Shown piece after piece: positions 17,369 to 27,356 of a stretch of 64,000 bases of DNA. The notes beneath the pieces are model-generated. The model did not search any database. It worked only from the letters and a program-made list of their open reading frames with translations, and was not told the origin of the DNA. Position 1 is the first letter of the stretch; every line of letters starts with the position of its first letter. The position numbers were made by a program, and so were the translations under genes. The DNA comes from Microbacterium sp. Gd 4-13. GTDB taxonomy: Bacteria > Actinomycetota > Actinomycetes > Actinomycetales > Microbacteriaceae. The DNA lies in the NCBI RefSeq assembly GCF_003095395.1, contig NZ_QEIJ01000005.1:245577-309576 (forward strand), given 5' to 3'.

Positions 17369-17623
17369 TTAGAGTTCGGCGAGGTACTGAGCGCGGGCTT
17401 TCATCGCGTGGATGACCAGCTCGTAGCCATCGTCGTAGATCGGAGCGACGAGCTCGAGTAGACGGCCTGCGGGGTCGGTGCTGATCATGAGCCACCGGCC
17501 TGGGTCGTCTTCGTCGTCGAGCGGACGCGAATGCAGGACGTGCGCGGCCGCGTAGAGCACGACTGAGTCGTCGAGCTGGTCACGCCGGTAGTGCTTGCGG
17601 GCTGATCTGTGCAGCTCAGGCAA
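17369..17623 (-). CDS. Putative type II toxin
   Basis: About 84 residues from a TTG start that overlaps the antitoxin stop by eight bases. The start is inferred because no ATG or GTG fits. The sequence (HRSARKHYRRD, then AAAHVLHSRPLDDEDDPGRWLMI and GYELVIHAMKAR) matches a common actinobacterial toxin partner of ribbon-helix-helix proteins, close to RelE/BrnT-like folds. It carries conserved Arg and His residues expected for an mRNA-cleaving toxin. The paired gene upstream and the overlap support a toxin-antitoxin unit. Confidence 0.7.
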   Translation of the reverse strand: MPELHRSARKHYRRDQLDDSVVLYAAAHVLHSRPLDDEDDPGRWLMISTDPAGRLLELVAPIYDDGYELVIHAMKARAQYLAEL

Positions 17624-17885
17624 CGTGTGCCCATTCGCGCACCGCGGCGCGGATCGCATCAGAGCGCGTGGTGATGCCCTCGGCCTCGGCTCGCGCGGTC
17701 AAGGCCGCGAGGGTGGAGGCATCGAGCCGCACGGGGATCACCGCGCCTGGGCCGTCGCCCACGGGCGGCCGTCCGCGACGCGGCTTGGGAAGTTTTGACA
17801 GGTCGTAACCGACCTCGGCCTCATCCGCCCACGCCTGAATCTGCTCGTCGGTCACTGGCTTGCCGTTCAACAGATGCTCGCTCAT
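17616..17885 (-). CDS. Ribbon-helix-helix antitoxin
   Basis: An 89-residue protein. The C-terminal half (AVIPVRLDASTLAALTARAEAEGITTRSDAIRAAVREW) is a CopG-type ribbon-helix-helix DNA-binding domain; the acidic N-terminal half with GRPPVGDG is likely the toxin-binding part. The ATG is preceded six bases upstream by TACGAT, so the mRNA is probably leaderless. It precedes and overlaps the toxin gene. Autoregulation is likely through the tandem GTATACGAAACTC repeats directly upstream. Confidence 0.8.
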   Translation of the reverse strand: MSEHLLNGKPVTDEQIQAWADEAEVGYDLSKLPKPRRGRPPVGDGPGAVIPVRLDASTLAALTARAEAEGITTRSDAIRAAVREWAHVA

Positions 17886-17891
17886 GCGGTT

Positions 17892-17930
17892 ATCGTATAC
17901 GAAACTCACGCGATTGTGTATACGAAACTC
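17892..17930 (-). promoter_or_regulatory. Tandem operator and -10 box of the toxin-antitoxin pair
   Basis: GTATACGAAACTC occurs twice, at 17895-17907 and 17918-17930, 23 bases apart. The first copy lies within the palindrome TCGTATACGA (17894-17903). On the minus strand the -10 box TACGAT (17897-17892) overlaps this palindrome and stands six bases before the ATG, which suits autorepression by the ribbon-helix-helix protein. Confidence 0.65.
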
Positions 17931-18231
17931 CTGAGGCTCGCCGCTCGTGGCGGCCCGAGCGTGCGAGGCCGCGGCGTACGTGCTCCGGTTCGCACCATCG
18001 CTCGCGCTAAGACCTGTGCGGGGCAGATCTCCGCCAGAGCGCGTGGTGCTCGACTTCTCCGACACTGAACTGCCTGCCGCAGGCGGTGCACTCGTAGGTC
18101 GCCGGCCGCCCTGAACCGTCTTGACCGAGGATTCCCACTGCCCGAGCTCCTCCTCCCGGGCCGGGTCGGATACGAGTAGTCGCGGATATTCGTCGCGACA
18201 GCCTCGCCATGTGCCCCGAGGCGGCGTATGC
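17931..18231. other. Intergenic stretch with a possible zinc-ribbon fragment
   Basis: No intact gene is evident. A minus-strand frame ending at 18007 encodes YECTACGRQF followed by two His, like half of a zinc ribbon found in transposase or integrase proteins. It lacks a credible start and may be a gene fragment. Confidence 0.3.
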
Positions 18232-19248
18232 CTACGAAAGTGCCCCCGGGCGGGGAGGTGGTGTGACGAGCACCAGTGGGGCGCCTCCCTCGTCGCCGAC
18301 GGAGACGACGAACGCATCGTCGGTGATCCAGGTCATTCCCGCCGGCGCGCACAAGAACGGTGTCGTCACGGTCGTTTCGGCGGTAACAATCGCGAGGTGG
18401 TCGACAGCAGCGCCACTACCCGACGGATCGCAATCGGCGTGACGTTCGATGACCGCTCGAGCCTGTGCCGACCCGGCCGCGACGAAGGAGGAGAGCTCTT
18501 GCGGTGTTCCCTGGCGTGACGACAGTACGTCTCCCCGGTCGTTGACGGAGATCAGGGGGCGCTCGCTCCGGGATGCCACCTCGGCCAGGAGTTGACCGTC
18601 AGCGGCGAAGGTGTAGCGGTGTTCCCCAGTGACGAGGTGGATCGTGCCAGTGCTGTCCGCGTCCAGGGCGATCTGGCCAACCGCCGGTAATGGCGTGGTG
18701 ATGTCGACGGCGCCGACGCCTTCATCGAGCGGGAGCCTCGCGACCGTGAACGTCGGTGTCGCCGAGTAGTCGTAAGCGACGACAAGGACGTCCTGACCAA
18801 ACACCGTCACGTCTCCTAAAGGCCGCGAGTCCTCGTGGACCACATCCCATGACATGGTCTCCGTGTCGAAGACCCGCACCACTCCACCTCCGCTCACCGC
18901 GTCGGATGAGACCACCACGAGTTGAGTGGGGGTGATTGCCGCCACCGCGCCACTCGGGACGCCCTCGTCGAGGTTGAACCGGCGGACGGCGTCGCCGGAC
19001 GCATCGATGTGCAGCCAAGAGCCGACCGAAACCCCCCAGAAGCCTCCCGCGGTGTCGCTGAGCAGTTCCATCGGGTAGGTGGTGTCGATCAGGCTCTCGC
19101 CCGCCTGCTCGCCGTCCATCGAGTTGTCATAGCTCACAGGAGTGAGCACCCAATCGTCCTCCTGAGGTCCTGACGCTGAACATGCCGCCGCTGGAAGCAG
19201 GCTCGTGAGGACGGCAACCGCAAGCAGGGCTCTCCGGGGAGCTTTCAC
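18232..19248 (-). CDS. Secreted lipoprotein with beta-propeller-like repeats
   Basis: A 338-residue exported protein. The first 23 residues form a lipoprotein signal peptide with lipobox PAAAC. The remainder has repeated short strands ending in patterns such as GGFWGVSVGSWLHID and GDVTVFGQDVLVVAYD, typical of beta-propeller proteins. Two Cys late in the protein (DCDPSG and FLCAPAG) could form a disulphide. The GTG start has TATCGT six bases upstream, indicating a leaderless mRNA. Function unknown; it may bind a surface ligand. Confidence 0.65.
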   Translation of the reverse strand: MKAPRRALLAVAVLTSLLPAAACSASGPQEDDWVLTPVSYDNSMDGEQAGESLIDTTYPMELLSDTAGGFWGVSVGSWLHIDASGDAVRRFNLDEGVPSGAVAAITPTQLVVVSSDAVSGGGVVRVFDTETMSWDVVHEDSRPLGDVTVFGQDVLVVAYDYSATPTFTVARLPLDEGVGAVDITTPLPAVGQIALDADSTGTIHLVTGEHRYTFAADGQLLAEVASRSERPLISVNDRGDVLSSRQGTPQELSSFVAAGSAQARAVIERHADCDPSGSGAAVDHLAIVTAETTVTTPFLCAPAGMTWITDDAFVVSVGDEGGAPLVLVTPPPRPGALS

Positions 19249-19340
19249 CCGTTCACGATAGTGCCGCGCGCGTGGCTACGCCCGACCTCGCACCACGATC
19301 GAAGTCACGCGGTAGACGAACCGTCTCGTCGCGCTCAACG

Positions 19341-20183
19341 TCAGCCCAGGTCGGCGAAGGCCGCGACGGCCGCGACGTGCAGCTCGCTACGACGCGCCCG
19401 GTAGGCGGCGATCGAGCGCTGCGCCGGCCAGTCGTCGTCGAGGAACTCGTCGGGAAGACGGGGGTCTGCCCTGAGCAACGTGAGCCAGTCCGACACCAGC
19501 ATCGTCAGCGACGACAGCGGCGGAACGGATGCTGCGGAGCGCGCCGGCTCTTCCCATACGGCCAGGAAGCGCTCGTGCAGTCCGCGCAGAGCGACGAGAT
19601 CCCAGGCCTCCCGCACCGACGCGGCGAGAGGGAACTCGGGCAGGTCGCGCGCCCGGAAGGCCACGACGCTCGAGTCGGCCAGCTCGTCGCGGAGCGGCTC
19701 GAGCGCACCGGCGAGATCGACCTCGCCGGGGGCGACCCACAGACCGTCGCGCACCGGCGCGAACCCGCCCCAGGTGAGGGCGGCGCGCAGGCGGTGGCGG
19801 AGAGTGCGCTGGCCCTCGGGAACCGAGAAGGTCACGAGCGTCCATCCTCCGCCGTGGGGCGAGAACGGGTCGGGCGAATGCACGCGCTCCGACCCCTCGC
19901 GCAGCACGTCGCGGCCGTGGTCGGTGAGGCCGTACTCGACCTCGCGCCCGACGCGACCGCGGCTCAGGAACCCGCGCACGACCATGCGGTCGAGTGTGGC
20001 GCGCGCCGTCGGGCCGGCGACGCCCGCACCCTCGAGCACGTCGAGGTAGACACCCGCGCGCAGGGGTCGCTCGATGCGCAGGTCGAGCTGCTCACCCAGC
20101 AGCGCCAGCAGCAGCTGTCGCGGGTTGCGGGCGAGGCCCGCCTCTTCATCGCGGGGGCGGGCAGGGGTGACCGTGGACGACAC
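19341..20183 (-). CDS. PaaX-family transcriptional regulator
   Basis: A 280-residue protein. The N-terminal winged helix (about 20-90, LLLALLGEQLDLR to GFLSRGRVGREVEYGLTDHG) is followed by the PaaX central domain (WTLVTFSVPEGQRTLRHRLRAALTWGGFAPVRDGLWVAP) and the C-terminal domain. The GTG start lies one base after the stop of the ABC ATPase gene, so it is the last gene of the importer operon. PaaX proteins repress aromatic-acid genes and often sense aryl-CoA thioesters. It probably controls the importer or the nearby aromatic genes. Confidence 0.85.
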   Translation of the reverse strand: MSSTVTPARPRDEEAGLARNPRQLLLALLGEQLDLRIERPLRAGVYLDVLEGAGVAGPTARATLDRMVVRGFLSRGRVGREVEYGLTDHGRDVLREGSERVHSPDPFSPHGGGWTLVTFSVPEGQRTLRHRLRAALTWGGFAPVRDGLWVAPGEVDLAGALEPLRDELADSSVVAFRARDLPEFPLAASVREAWDLVALRGLHERFLAVWEEPARSAASVPPLSSLTMLVSDWLTLLRADPRLPDEFLDDDWPAQRSIAAYRARRSELHVAAVAAFADLG

Positions 20184-20184
20184 G

Positions 20185-20985
20185 TCAGGCGACCGGCCGC
20201 ACGGCCTCGCCCCGCTTGGCGCGCTGGATCTGCTCGTAGACGTGCGTGCGCAGCTCGGTGAAGCGCGGCAGGGCCCGCGTGGTGATCTGGTCGCGGTCCG
20301 GGGCCAGGTCGATGACGAGGTCTTCCTGCACCCATGTCGGCGACTTGGACAGCACGACGACCCGCTCGCCGAGGTAGACCGATTCGTCGATGTCGTGAGT
20401 GACGAAGAGGATCGACATGCCGCGCTCGAGGTGGAGGCGGCGCACCAGATCTTCGAGATCGGCCCGAGTCTGCGCGTCGACGGCGGCGAAGGGCTCGTCC
20501 ATGATGAGCACCTCGGGCTGATAGGCGACGGCACGGGCGATCGCCACGCGCTGCTGCATGCCGCCCGAGAGCTGCCACGGGTAGCTCTTGGCCGCGTGAT
20601 CGAGGCCGACCGCGACGAGCGCGTCGTCGATGAGACTGTCGCGCTCGCCCTTCGAGAGCTTCTTGTGCTTCAGGGGCAGCTCGACGTTGCCCCGCACGGT
20701 CAGCCAGGGGTAGAGGCTGCGACCGTACTCCTGGAAGACGAGCGCCATGTTCGGCGGCGGGCCGGTGACCTTTTTGCCGTCGAGCACGACGCTGCCGGCG
20801 GTGGGCTTGAGCAGCCCCGCGATGCACTTGAGCAGGGTGGTCTTGCCGCAGCCCGACGGGCCGACGATGCAGACCAGCTCGCCGCGACGCATGGTGAAGT
20901 CGATGTCGCCGATGGCCTCCACCGATCCGGTGGTCGATTCGTACACCTTGTTCAGGTGCTCGACGTGCAGGAGCGTCTCAGGCAC
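20185..20985 (-). CDS. ABC transporter ATPase (SsuB/TauB type)
   Basis: A 266-residue nucleotide-binding subunit with Walker A GPSGCGKTT (about 45), the Q-loop in LVFQEYGRSLYPWLTV, signature LSGGMQQR, Walker B VLIMDEPFAAVD and the switch His in FVTHDIDE. The GTG start has AAGGAGG six bases upstream; the longer frame overlaps the permease gene. It overlaps the permease stop by eight bases. Family members energise import of sulfonates, nitrate, pyrimidine precursors or aromatic acids. Confidence 0.9.
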   Translation of the reverse strand: MPETLLHVEHLNKVYESTTGSVEAIGDIDFTMRRGELVCIVGPSGCGKTTLLKCIAGLLKPTAGSVVLDGKKVTGPPPNMALVFQEYGRSLYPWLTVRGNVELPLKHKKLSKGERDSLIDDALVAVGLDHAAKSYPWQLSGGMQQRVAIARAVAYQPEVLIMDEPFAAVDAQTRADLEDLVRRLHLERGMSILFVTHDIDESVYLGERVVVLSKSPTWVQEDLVIDLAPDRDQITTRALPRFTELRTHVYEQIQRAKRGEAVRPVA

Positions 20986-21802
20986 GCTCCACCTCCTTGA
21001 TTCCGTGGTACCAGCGCAGGACTCTGCGCTCGACGATGGTGAAGACGACGGCCAGCAGCACACCGACGAGGCCGAGCAGCACGATGCCGCTCCACATCTC
21101 GGCGATGAGGTAGTTGCGCTGGAAGAACGTGATGCGGAAGCCGAGCCCCGACGACGAGTAGAACATCTCGGAGATGACCATCATGATCAGGGCGACCGAC
21201 AGGGTCTGGCGCACCCCCGCCATGATGCGAGGGCTCGCCGCGGGCAGCACGAGGCGGAACAGCCGCTGGCTGCGCGTCAGCGAGAACGAGCGCGCGGTCT
21301 CGGTCATGACCGAGTCGGTGCCGCGCACCCCCTCGACGGTGTTCAGCAGCACGGGCCAGAGCGACCCGAAGACGATCACGATGATCTTCATGCTGTCCGT
21401 CACGCCCAGCAGCGCGACGAAGACGGGGATGAGCACCGGCGGCGGGATCGCGCGGAAGAACTCCAGCAGCGGCTCGAGCAGCTCGCGCAGCCACCGGGTG
21501 AGACCGATCAGCGTTCCGGCGGCGATCCCGATGGCGATCGCGAGCACGATGGCCACGGCCAGCCTCGCCAGGCTCGGCAGCACGTCGGTGACGAAGATCG
21601 GCCCGACCCAGGTGTCGACGAACGCCTCGGCGATCCGCAGCGGGCCCGGGAAGAACTTCGCCGGGGCGAGGGTTCCCCAGATTCCCCAGACGATCAGCAG
21701 CACGATCGGGAGACCGATGGCGAAGCCGATGCTCTTGCCGGCCTTGGCCCACACGCGCGGCGCGGGCGAGGCGGTGCGCACGGTGCTCGTGTAGAGGGTC
21801 AC
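20978..21802 (-). CDS. ABC transporter permease (SsuC type)
   Basis: A 274-residue membrane protein with about six helices and the binding-protein-dependent permease segment VMTETARSFSLTRSQRLFRLVLPAASPRIMAGVR (EAA loop). The GTG start overlaps the preceding permease stop as GTGA and has GGGGAGGA upstream. Two non-identical permeases in a row suggest a heterodimeric channel. Confidence 0.9.
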   Translation of the reverse strand: MTLYTSTVRTASPAPRVWAKAGKSIGFAIGLPIVLLIVWGIWGTLAPAKFFPGPLRIAEAFVDTWVGPIFVTDVLPSLARLAVAIVLAIAIGIAAGTLIGLTRWLRELLEPLLEFFRAIPPPVLIPVFVALLGVTDSMKIIVIVFGSLWPVLLNTVEGVRGTDSVMTETARSFSLTRSQRLFRLVLPAASPRIMAGVRQTLSVALIMMVISEMFYSSSGLGFRITFFQRNYLIAEMWSGIVLLGLVGVLLAVVFTIVERRVLRWYHGIKEVERA

Positions 21803-22641
21803 AGCACTTCCTCCCCGCGGATCGATTGGTGCCACGCCAACGCGCGGCGTTCGACGAAGCGGAAGACGAGGTTGATCAGCAGCCCGAGGATGCCCGTGAC
21901 GACGACGACCGCGTACACCGTCGAGATGTTGCCGATGTTGTAGGCGACGACGAGCACTTGACCGAGGCCCGGGTTCTGGATGGTCATCTCGGCCGTGATG
22001 GCGAGGATGAGGGCGACGGATGCGGCGAGCCGCAGTCCCGTGAAGATGTAGGGGAGCGCCGTGGGGAGCACCAGGCTTCGCAGCTGCGCGACCCGCGTCA
22101 GCCCGTAGCTGCGCGCGGTGTCGCGGGCGACCGTGTCGATGTCGGCGACGCCGTAGAGCACCTGCACGAACACCTGCCAGAAGCAGGCGTAGACGATGAT
22201 GACGAGCGCCGCCTGGATCTGGATGCCGTAGGCGAGGATCGCGAGCGGGATGAGGGCGACCGACGGGATCGGGCGGAGGAACTCGACCGTGCTGTGGGTC
22301 GCTTTCCGCAGGAACGGGATCAGCCCGACGAGCCCGCCGAGCACGATGCCGAGCACCGAGGCGATGGTCAGCCCGATCGCCCAGGCCGTCATGGTGCGCC
22401 CGACGTTGCGCCAGAACTCGAGGTCTCCGACCATCACGCCGAGCCGGGCGAACGTGTCGACGGCCGAGGGCAGCTGCGAAGGGTTCACGATTCCGGCCGC
22501 GGCGACGAGCTGCCACACGGCGAGGAAGCCGATAATGCCCAGCGCGCCCAGGAGGGGCTTGCGCGGAGACCGCCGGGGCTTCCGGCGACGCGGCACCACC
22601 ACCGTCGAGGTGTGCAGCGGAGCGGGGGGAGCAAGGGTCAT
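21799..22641 (-). CDS. ABC transporter permease (SsuC type)
   Basis: A 280-residue permease with a basic N-terminus (RRRKPRRSPRK) and about six membrane helices. The EAA loop is visible as VARDTARSYGLTRVAQLRSLVLPTALPYIFTGLR. It is the first of two different permease genes. It follows the binding-protein gene after a 58-base gap that carries a strong hairpin, so its expression may be lower than that of the binding protein. Confidence 0.9.
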   Translation of the reverse strand: MTLAPPAPLHTSTVVVPRRRKPRRSPRKPLLGALGIIGFLAVWQLVAAAGIVNPSQLPSAVDTFARLGVMVGDLEFWRNVGRTMTAWAIGLTIASVLGIVLGGLVGLIPFLRKATHSTVEFLRPIPSVALIPLAILAYGIQIQAALVIIVYACFWQVFVQVLYGVADIDTVARDTARSYGLTRVAQLRSLVLPTALPYIFTGLRLAASVALILAITAEMTIQNPGLGQVLVVAYNIGNISTVYAVVVVTGILGLLINLVFRFVERRALAWHQSIRGEEVL

Positions 22642-22665
22642 GAGACGCCTTCCGGGAGGGAGAGG

Positions 22666-22694
22666 CCGGGGGCGTCGCCGAGCGACGCCCCCGG
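22666..22694 (-). terminator. Strong hairpin just after the binding-protein gene
   Basis: CCGGGGGCGTCG (22666-22677) and CGACGCCCCCGG (22683-22694) form 12 perfect pairs with a 5-base loop, five bases beyond the binding-protein stop. It probably stops most transcripts or protects the 3' end, giving more binding protein than channel subunits. Confidence 0.7.
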
Positions 22695-22699
22695 TCGGG

Positions 22700-23692
22700 T
22701 CACTGCTGCGGCTGGATCAGCGTGGCGAAGTCGGGCTCCGCGTCGATGTAGCCGTACTCGACGGCGAGGGCGCCGAGGTCTTCGATGCCGGCGTCGCCGA
22801 GATCGAAGGTGAAGTTCGGCAGCGTGATCGCTGCGGCCGCAGCCTCCGGGATCTCGAGGTTCGACGCGATCGCCGCGCGCACGGCGTCTTCGTTCTGCGT
22901 CGCGTACTCGAGCGCTTCCTTCATGGCCGCCGCGTAGTCGGCGACGAGCTCGGGGTCGGAGTCCATCTTTTCCTGCGTGGTGAAGTTGGTCAGCACCGTC
23001 AGACCCGGAATGGTCGCCTGGTAGGGCGAGACCACGTCGACCCCGCCACCGCTGACGATGAGGCCGCGGAACGGGTCGGGCACCCATCCGGCGTCGATGT
23101 TGCCGGCCTCGAGCTGCGCCTGCACGTCGGGGAAGGCGACCTCGATGAACTCGATCGTCGACGAGTCGCCGCCGGCGTCGTCGACGGCCTTGCGGATCGT
23201 GAGGTCGCCGGCCGCGCCGATGCTGTTGACCGAGACGCGCTTTCCCGCGAGGTCGGCGGGGCTCGCGATGCCGGAGTCGGCGAGCGCGACGACCGAGTTG
23301 ACGTCGTCGCCGCTGGCAAGGCTCGAGGCGTAGTTGCCGAAAATGACCACCCCGAGGTCCTGCAGGTCGGCCCGGATCGGCCCCATGGGCTGACCGATGG
23401 CGAAATCGATGTCACCGCTGAGGAGGGCGGGGATCGCCTGGGCGCCGCCCTGGGCGGGGACGACCTCGACCGCGAGGCCGTGCTCCTCGAAGATGCCCGC
23501 GTCGATCGCGGCCCAGAGCGCCCCGCTCTCGGCGATGGGGAGGGCGGCGACGCGAACGTCGCGCAGTTCGCCGCCGCCCGCGTCGGCGGAGCCCGACGAC
23601 GTGTTCGCGGGGGTGGCGGCGGAGTCGCTGCAGCCGGCGAGCGCCAGGGCTGCGACGGCGACGAGTCCGAGCGCGGTCAGGGTCTTCTTCAT
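22700..23692 (-). CDS. ABC transporter substrate-binding lipoprotein (NMT1/THI5-like)
   Basis: A 330-residue exported binding protein. The signal peptide ends with lipobox LAGC at about residue 20. The mature part matches the SsuA/NMT1-like family (ALWAAIDAGIFEEHGLAVEVVPAQGG near 60 and LLSGDIDFAIGQPMG). The ATG follows GAGAGG by seven bases. It is divergent from the folate/O-demethylase operon. The ligand is unknown; the PaaX gene in the same operon suggests an aromatic acid, while sulfonates or thiamine-like ligands are the usual ones for the family. Confidence 0.88.
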   Translation of the reverse strand: MKKTLTALGLVAVAALALAGCSDSAATPANTSSGSADAGGGELRDVRVAALPIAESGALWAAIDAGIFEEHGLAVEVVPAQGGAQAIPALLSGDIDFAIGQPMGPIRADLQDLGVVIFGNYASSLASGDDVNSVVALADSGIASPADLAGKRVSVNSIGAAGDLTIRKAVDDAGGDSSTIEFIEVAFPDVQAQLEAGNIDAGWVPDPFRGLIVSGGGVDVVSPYQATIPGLTVLTNFTTQEKMDSDPELVADYAAAMKEALEYATQNEDAVRAAIASNLEIPEAAAAAITLPNFTFDLGDAGIEDLGALAVEYGYIDAEPDFATLIQPQQ

Positions 23693-23916
23693 CGAATGGC
23701 CTCTCAGTGCGGTGAGTGGGTGTCGACGCGACAGGGCCATCGGCGGGCGCCCGTTACGGGAGTCACGCTGTCATCCGCACCGCGTCGTGCTGACACCGCC
23801 ATGCTCCGCGATGGCCGACCCAATGTCAAGCATTCCGTGACGATCGTCGCGTGATCGTTTATTGGCGAACGGACGTCACGGATCCGTGGGCCGACAGGCA
23901 CATCCGAAATACCTCT

Positions 23917-23944
23917 TGTCATTACCTATCAACGTAGGTAATGT
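23917..23944 (+). promoter_or_regulatory. Promoter with a 24-bp palindromic operator before the metF-purU-ligM operon
   Basis: CATTACCTA (23920-23928) and TAGGTAATG (23935-23943) are perfect 9-bp inverted arms around six bases. A -35-like TTGTCA (23917-23922) and a TAATGT -10 (23939-23944) overlap the palindrome, so a dimeric repressor bound here would block the operon. The remaining 280 bases of this intergenic region show nothing else clear. Confidence 0.6.
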
Positions 23945-23999
23945 CCCTCTCGGAGCTGCAGTGACGCACTCCCCCTGAGAGCGGAAAGGACCACGATCA

Positions 24000-24875
24000 G
24001 TGGCACACACATCCCCCGCGGGCGACAACGCCGCATCCGTTCGTCTCGTCGAAGGCTTCTCGCTGGAGATGACCGGCAAAGACATCCCCGGCCTCCAGGA
24101 AGCCCAGAGCACGATCCCGGCCGGTACCAAGATCAACGTCACCTTCCTCGGGAACGAAGACCTCGAGATGCGCGTGGCTGCCTCGAAGGCCGTCGTCGAC
24201 ATGGGCTTCGTCCCGGTCCCGCACATCTCGGCCCGACGCCTGTCGTCGCAGGCTCGGCTCGAGGAGTACCTCGACCGCCTCCAGCAGGTCGGCGCGAGCT
24301 CGAACGTGTTCTCGGTCGGCGGCGACCCGGCGGAGCCCGAGGGTCCCTACCCCGACTCGCTGTCGGTCATCCGCACCGGACTCCTTCAGAAGTACGGGGC
24401 CACCGAGGTCTCGATCGCCGGTTACCCCGAGGGGCACCCCGACATCCCGAACGACGTGCTCTGGAAGCACCTCGAAGACAAGTCCGCGGCGCTGAAGGAA
24501 CAGGGCCTGGATGCTGTCATCCTCACGCAGTTCGCCTTCGACACCGACCCCGTCACGGCCTGGGTCAACGGTGTCCGCGAGCGCGGCATCGCGTCGGAGA
24601 TCCGTATCGGCACCCCCGGCCCCGCGGGCATCAAGCGCCTCATCGGGTTCGCGCGCCGCTTCGGCGTCGGCGCGAACGCGATGATCGTGAAGAAGTACGG
24701 GTTCTCGCTCACGAACCTCATGGGAACCGCCGGTCCCGACACCTTCGTCACCGACCTCGCCGCCGAGCTCGCCCAGAACCCCGCGTCGGGGGATGTCAAA
24801 CTGCATTTCTACACGTTCGGCGGTCTCAAGGCGACGTCGGAGTGGGCACGCGACTACATCGCGGCCCGCGTCTGA
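24000..24875 (+). CDS. metF: Methylenetetrahydrofolate reductase-like protein
   Basis: A 291-residue MetF-family TIM-barrel enzyme. Family segments are PVPHISARRL, SVGGDPAEPEGPYPDSLSVI (about 100-120) and IAGYPEGHPD. The GTG follows GGAAAGGA by nine bases. It leads an operon with a formyl-folate deformylase and an O-demethylase. In LigM-type metabolism the enzyme runs in the oxidative sense, turning 5-methyl-tetrahydrofolate from O-demethylation into 5,10-methylene-tetrahydrofolate. It is probably a pathway-specific paralogue; whether it also serves methionine synthesis cannot be seen here. Confidence 0.85.
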   Translation: MAHTSPAGDNAASVRLVEGFSLEMTGKDIPGLQEAQSTIPAGTKINVTFLGNEDLEMRVAASKAVVDMGFVPVPHISARRLSSQARLEEYLDRLQQVGASSNVFSVGGDPAEPEGPYPDSLSVIRTGLLQKYGATEVSIAGYPEGHPDIPNDVLWKHLEDKSAALKEQGLDAVILTQFAFDTDPVTAWVNGVRERGIASEIRIGTPGPAGIKRLIGFARRFGVGANAMIVKKYGFSLTNLMGTAGPDTFVTDLAAELAQNPASGDVKLHFYTFGGLKATSEWARDYIAARV

Positions 24876-24911
24876 CCCGCGCCCGACGACCGAGGCCTGA
24901 GGAGAAAACGC

Positions 24912-25787
24912 ATGTCCATGCACACCGCCGCCCTTCGCGATCGCGCCTGCCTGATCGTCCACGGCCCTGACCAGCCCGGGCTCGTCGCCGCCGTGACCGC
25001 GCTCATCACGCGGCACAAGGCGAACATCGTCTCGCTCGACCAGTACAGCGACGACCCCGAGGGCGGCAACTTCTTCCAGCGCGTCGTGTTCCACATGAAC
25101 GACCTCGCCGCCGCGTTCCCCGACCTCAAGGCCGACCTCGCGGAGACCCTCGAGCCCTACGGCATGACCTGGAAACTCACCGATCAGTCGGTGCCCAAGC
25201 GCATGGCGATCCTCGCCTCCACGAGCGATCACTGCCTGCTCGAGTTGCTGTGGCGCCACCGCCGCGGCGAGCTCAACGTCACGATCCCGATGGTGATCTC
25301 CAACCACACGAACACCGCGGAGGACGTGCGCTCCTTCGGCATCCCGTTCTTCCACGTGCCCTCGCAGGGGCCCGACAAGTCGGCGGCCGAGGCGGAGATC
25401 CTCAAGCTCCTCGCGGGCAACGTCGACTTCGTCGTTCTCGCGCGCTACATGCAGATCCTCTCCGACGACTTCATCACCGGCGTCGGGGTTCCCGTCATCA
25501 ACATCCACCACTCGTTCCTCCCCGCCTTCATCGGCGCCGGCCCCTACAAGAAGGCCAAGGAACGCGGCGTGAAGCTCATCGGCGCGACCTCTCACTACGT
25601 GACCAAAGACCTCGACGAGGGTCCGATCATCGAGCAGGACGTCGCGCGCGTCGACCACTCGCACTCTGCCGCAGCCCTCCAGGCCCGCGGCGCCTACGTC
25701 GAACGCGCCGTGCTGTCGCGAGCCGTGCAGTGGCACGCCGAGGACCGTGTCATCCGGCACGGAAACCAGACCATCGTCTTCACCTGA
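24912..25787 (+). CDS. purU: Formyltetrahydrofolate deformylase
   Basis: A 291-residue PurU. An N-terminal ACT domain (about 12-90, GPDQPGLVAAVTALI) is followed by a formyltransferase-type catalytic domain. Active-site residues Asn197, His199 and Asp235 keep the PurN spacing (NIHHSFLPAF, DLDEGPI). The ATG follows GAGGAG. It hydrolyses 10-formyl-tetrahydrofolate to formate and tetrahydrofolate. Placed between metF and ligM, it would regenerate free tetrahydrofolate and discard the methyl carbon as formate. The linking FolD activity is not in the window. Confidence 0.92.
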   Translation: MSMHTAALRDRACLIVHGPDQPGLVAAVTALITRHKANIVSLDQYSDDPEGGNFFQRVVFHMNDLAAAFPDLKADLAETLEPYGMTWKLTDQSVPKRMAILASTSDHCLLELLWRHRRGELNVTIPMVISNHTNTAEDVRSFGIPFFHVPSQGPDKSAAEAEILKLLAGNVDFVVLARYMQILSDDFITGVGVPVINIHHSFLPAFIGAGPYKKAKERGVKLIGATSHYVTKDLDEGPIIEQDVARVDHSHSAAALQARGAYVERAVLSRAVQWHAEDRVIRHGNQTIVFT

Positions 25788-27245
<1,458 letters not shown>

Positions 27246-27256
27246 GCACGTCCGTC

Positions 27257-27290
27257 CGAGGGGCCTGGGCGAACTCGCCCGGGCCCCTCG
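27257..27290 (+). terminator. Terminator after ligM copy 1
   Basis: Two 16-base arms (27257-27272 and 27275-27290) are complementary except for one G-T pair, giving about 14 stem pairs with a small loop, 12 bases after the stop codon. Confidence 0.8.
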
Positions 27291-27356
27291 CCGCACCCCG
27301 CGGTGCATCGACCGGTAGCCTCGGCACTCCGACGGGGTGACGACAGAAGGAGTCCG

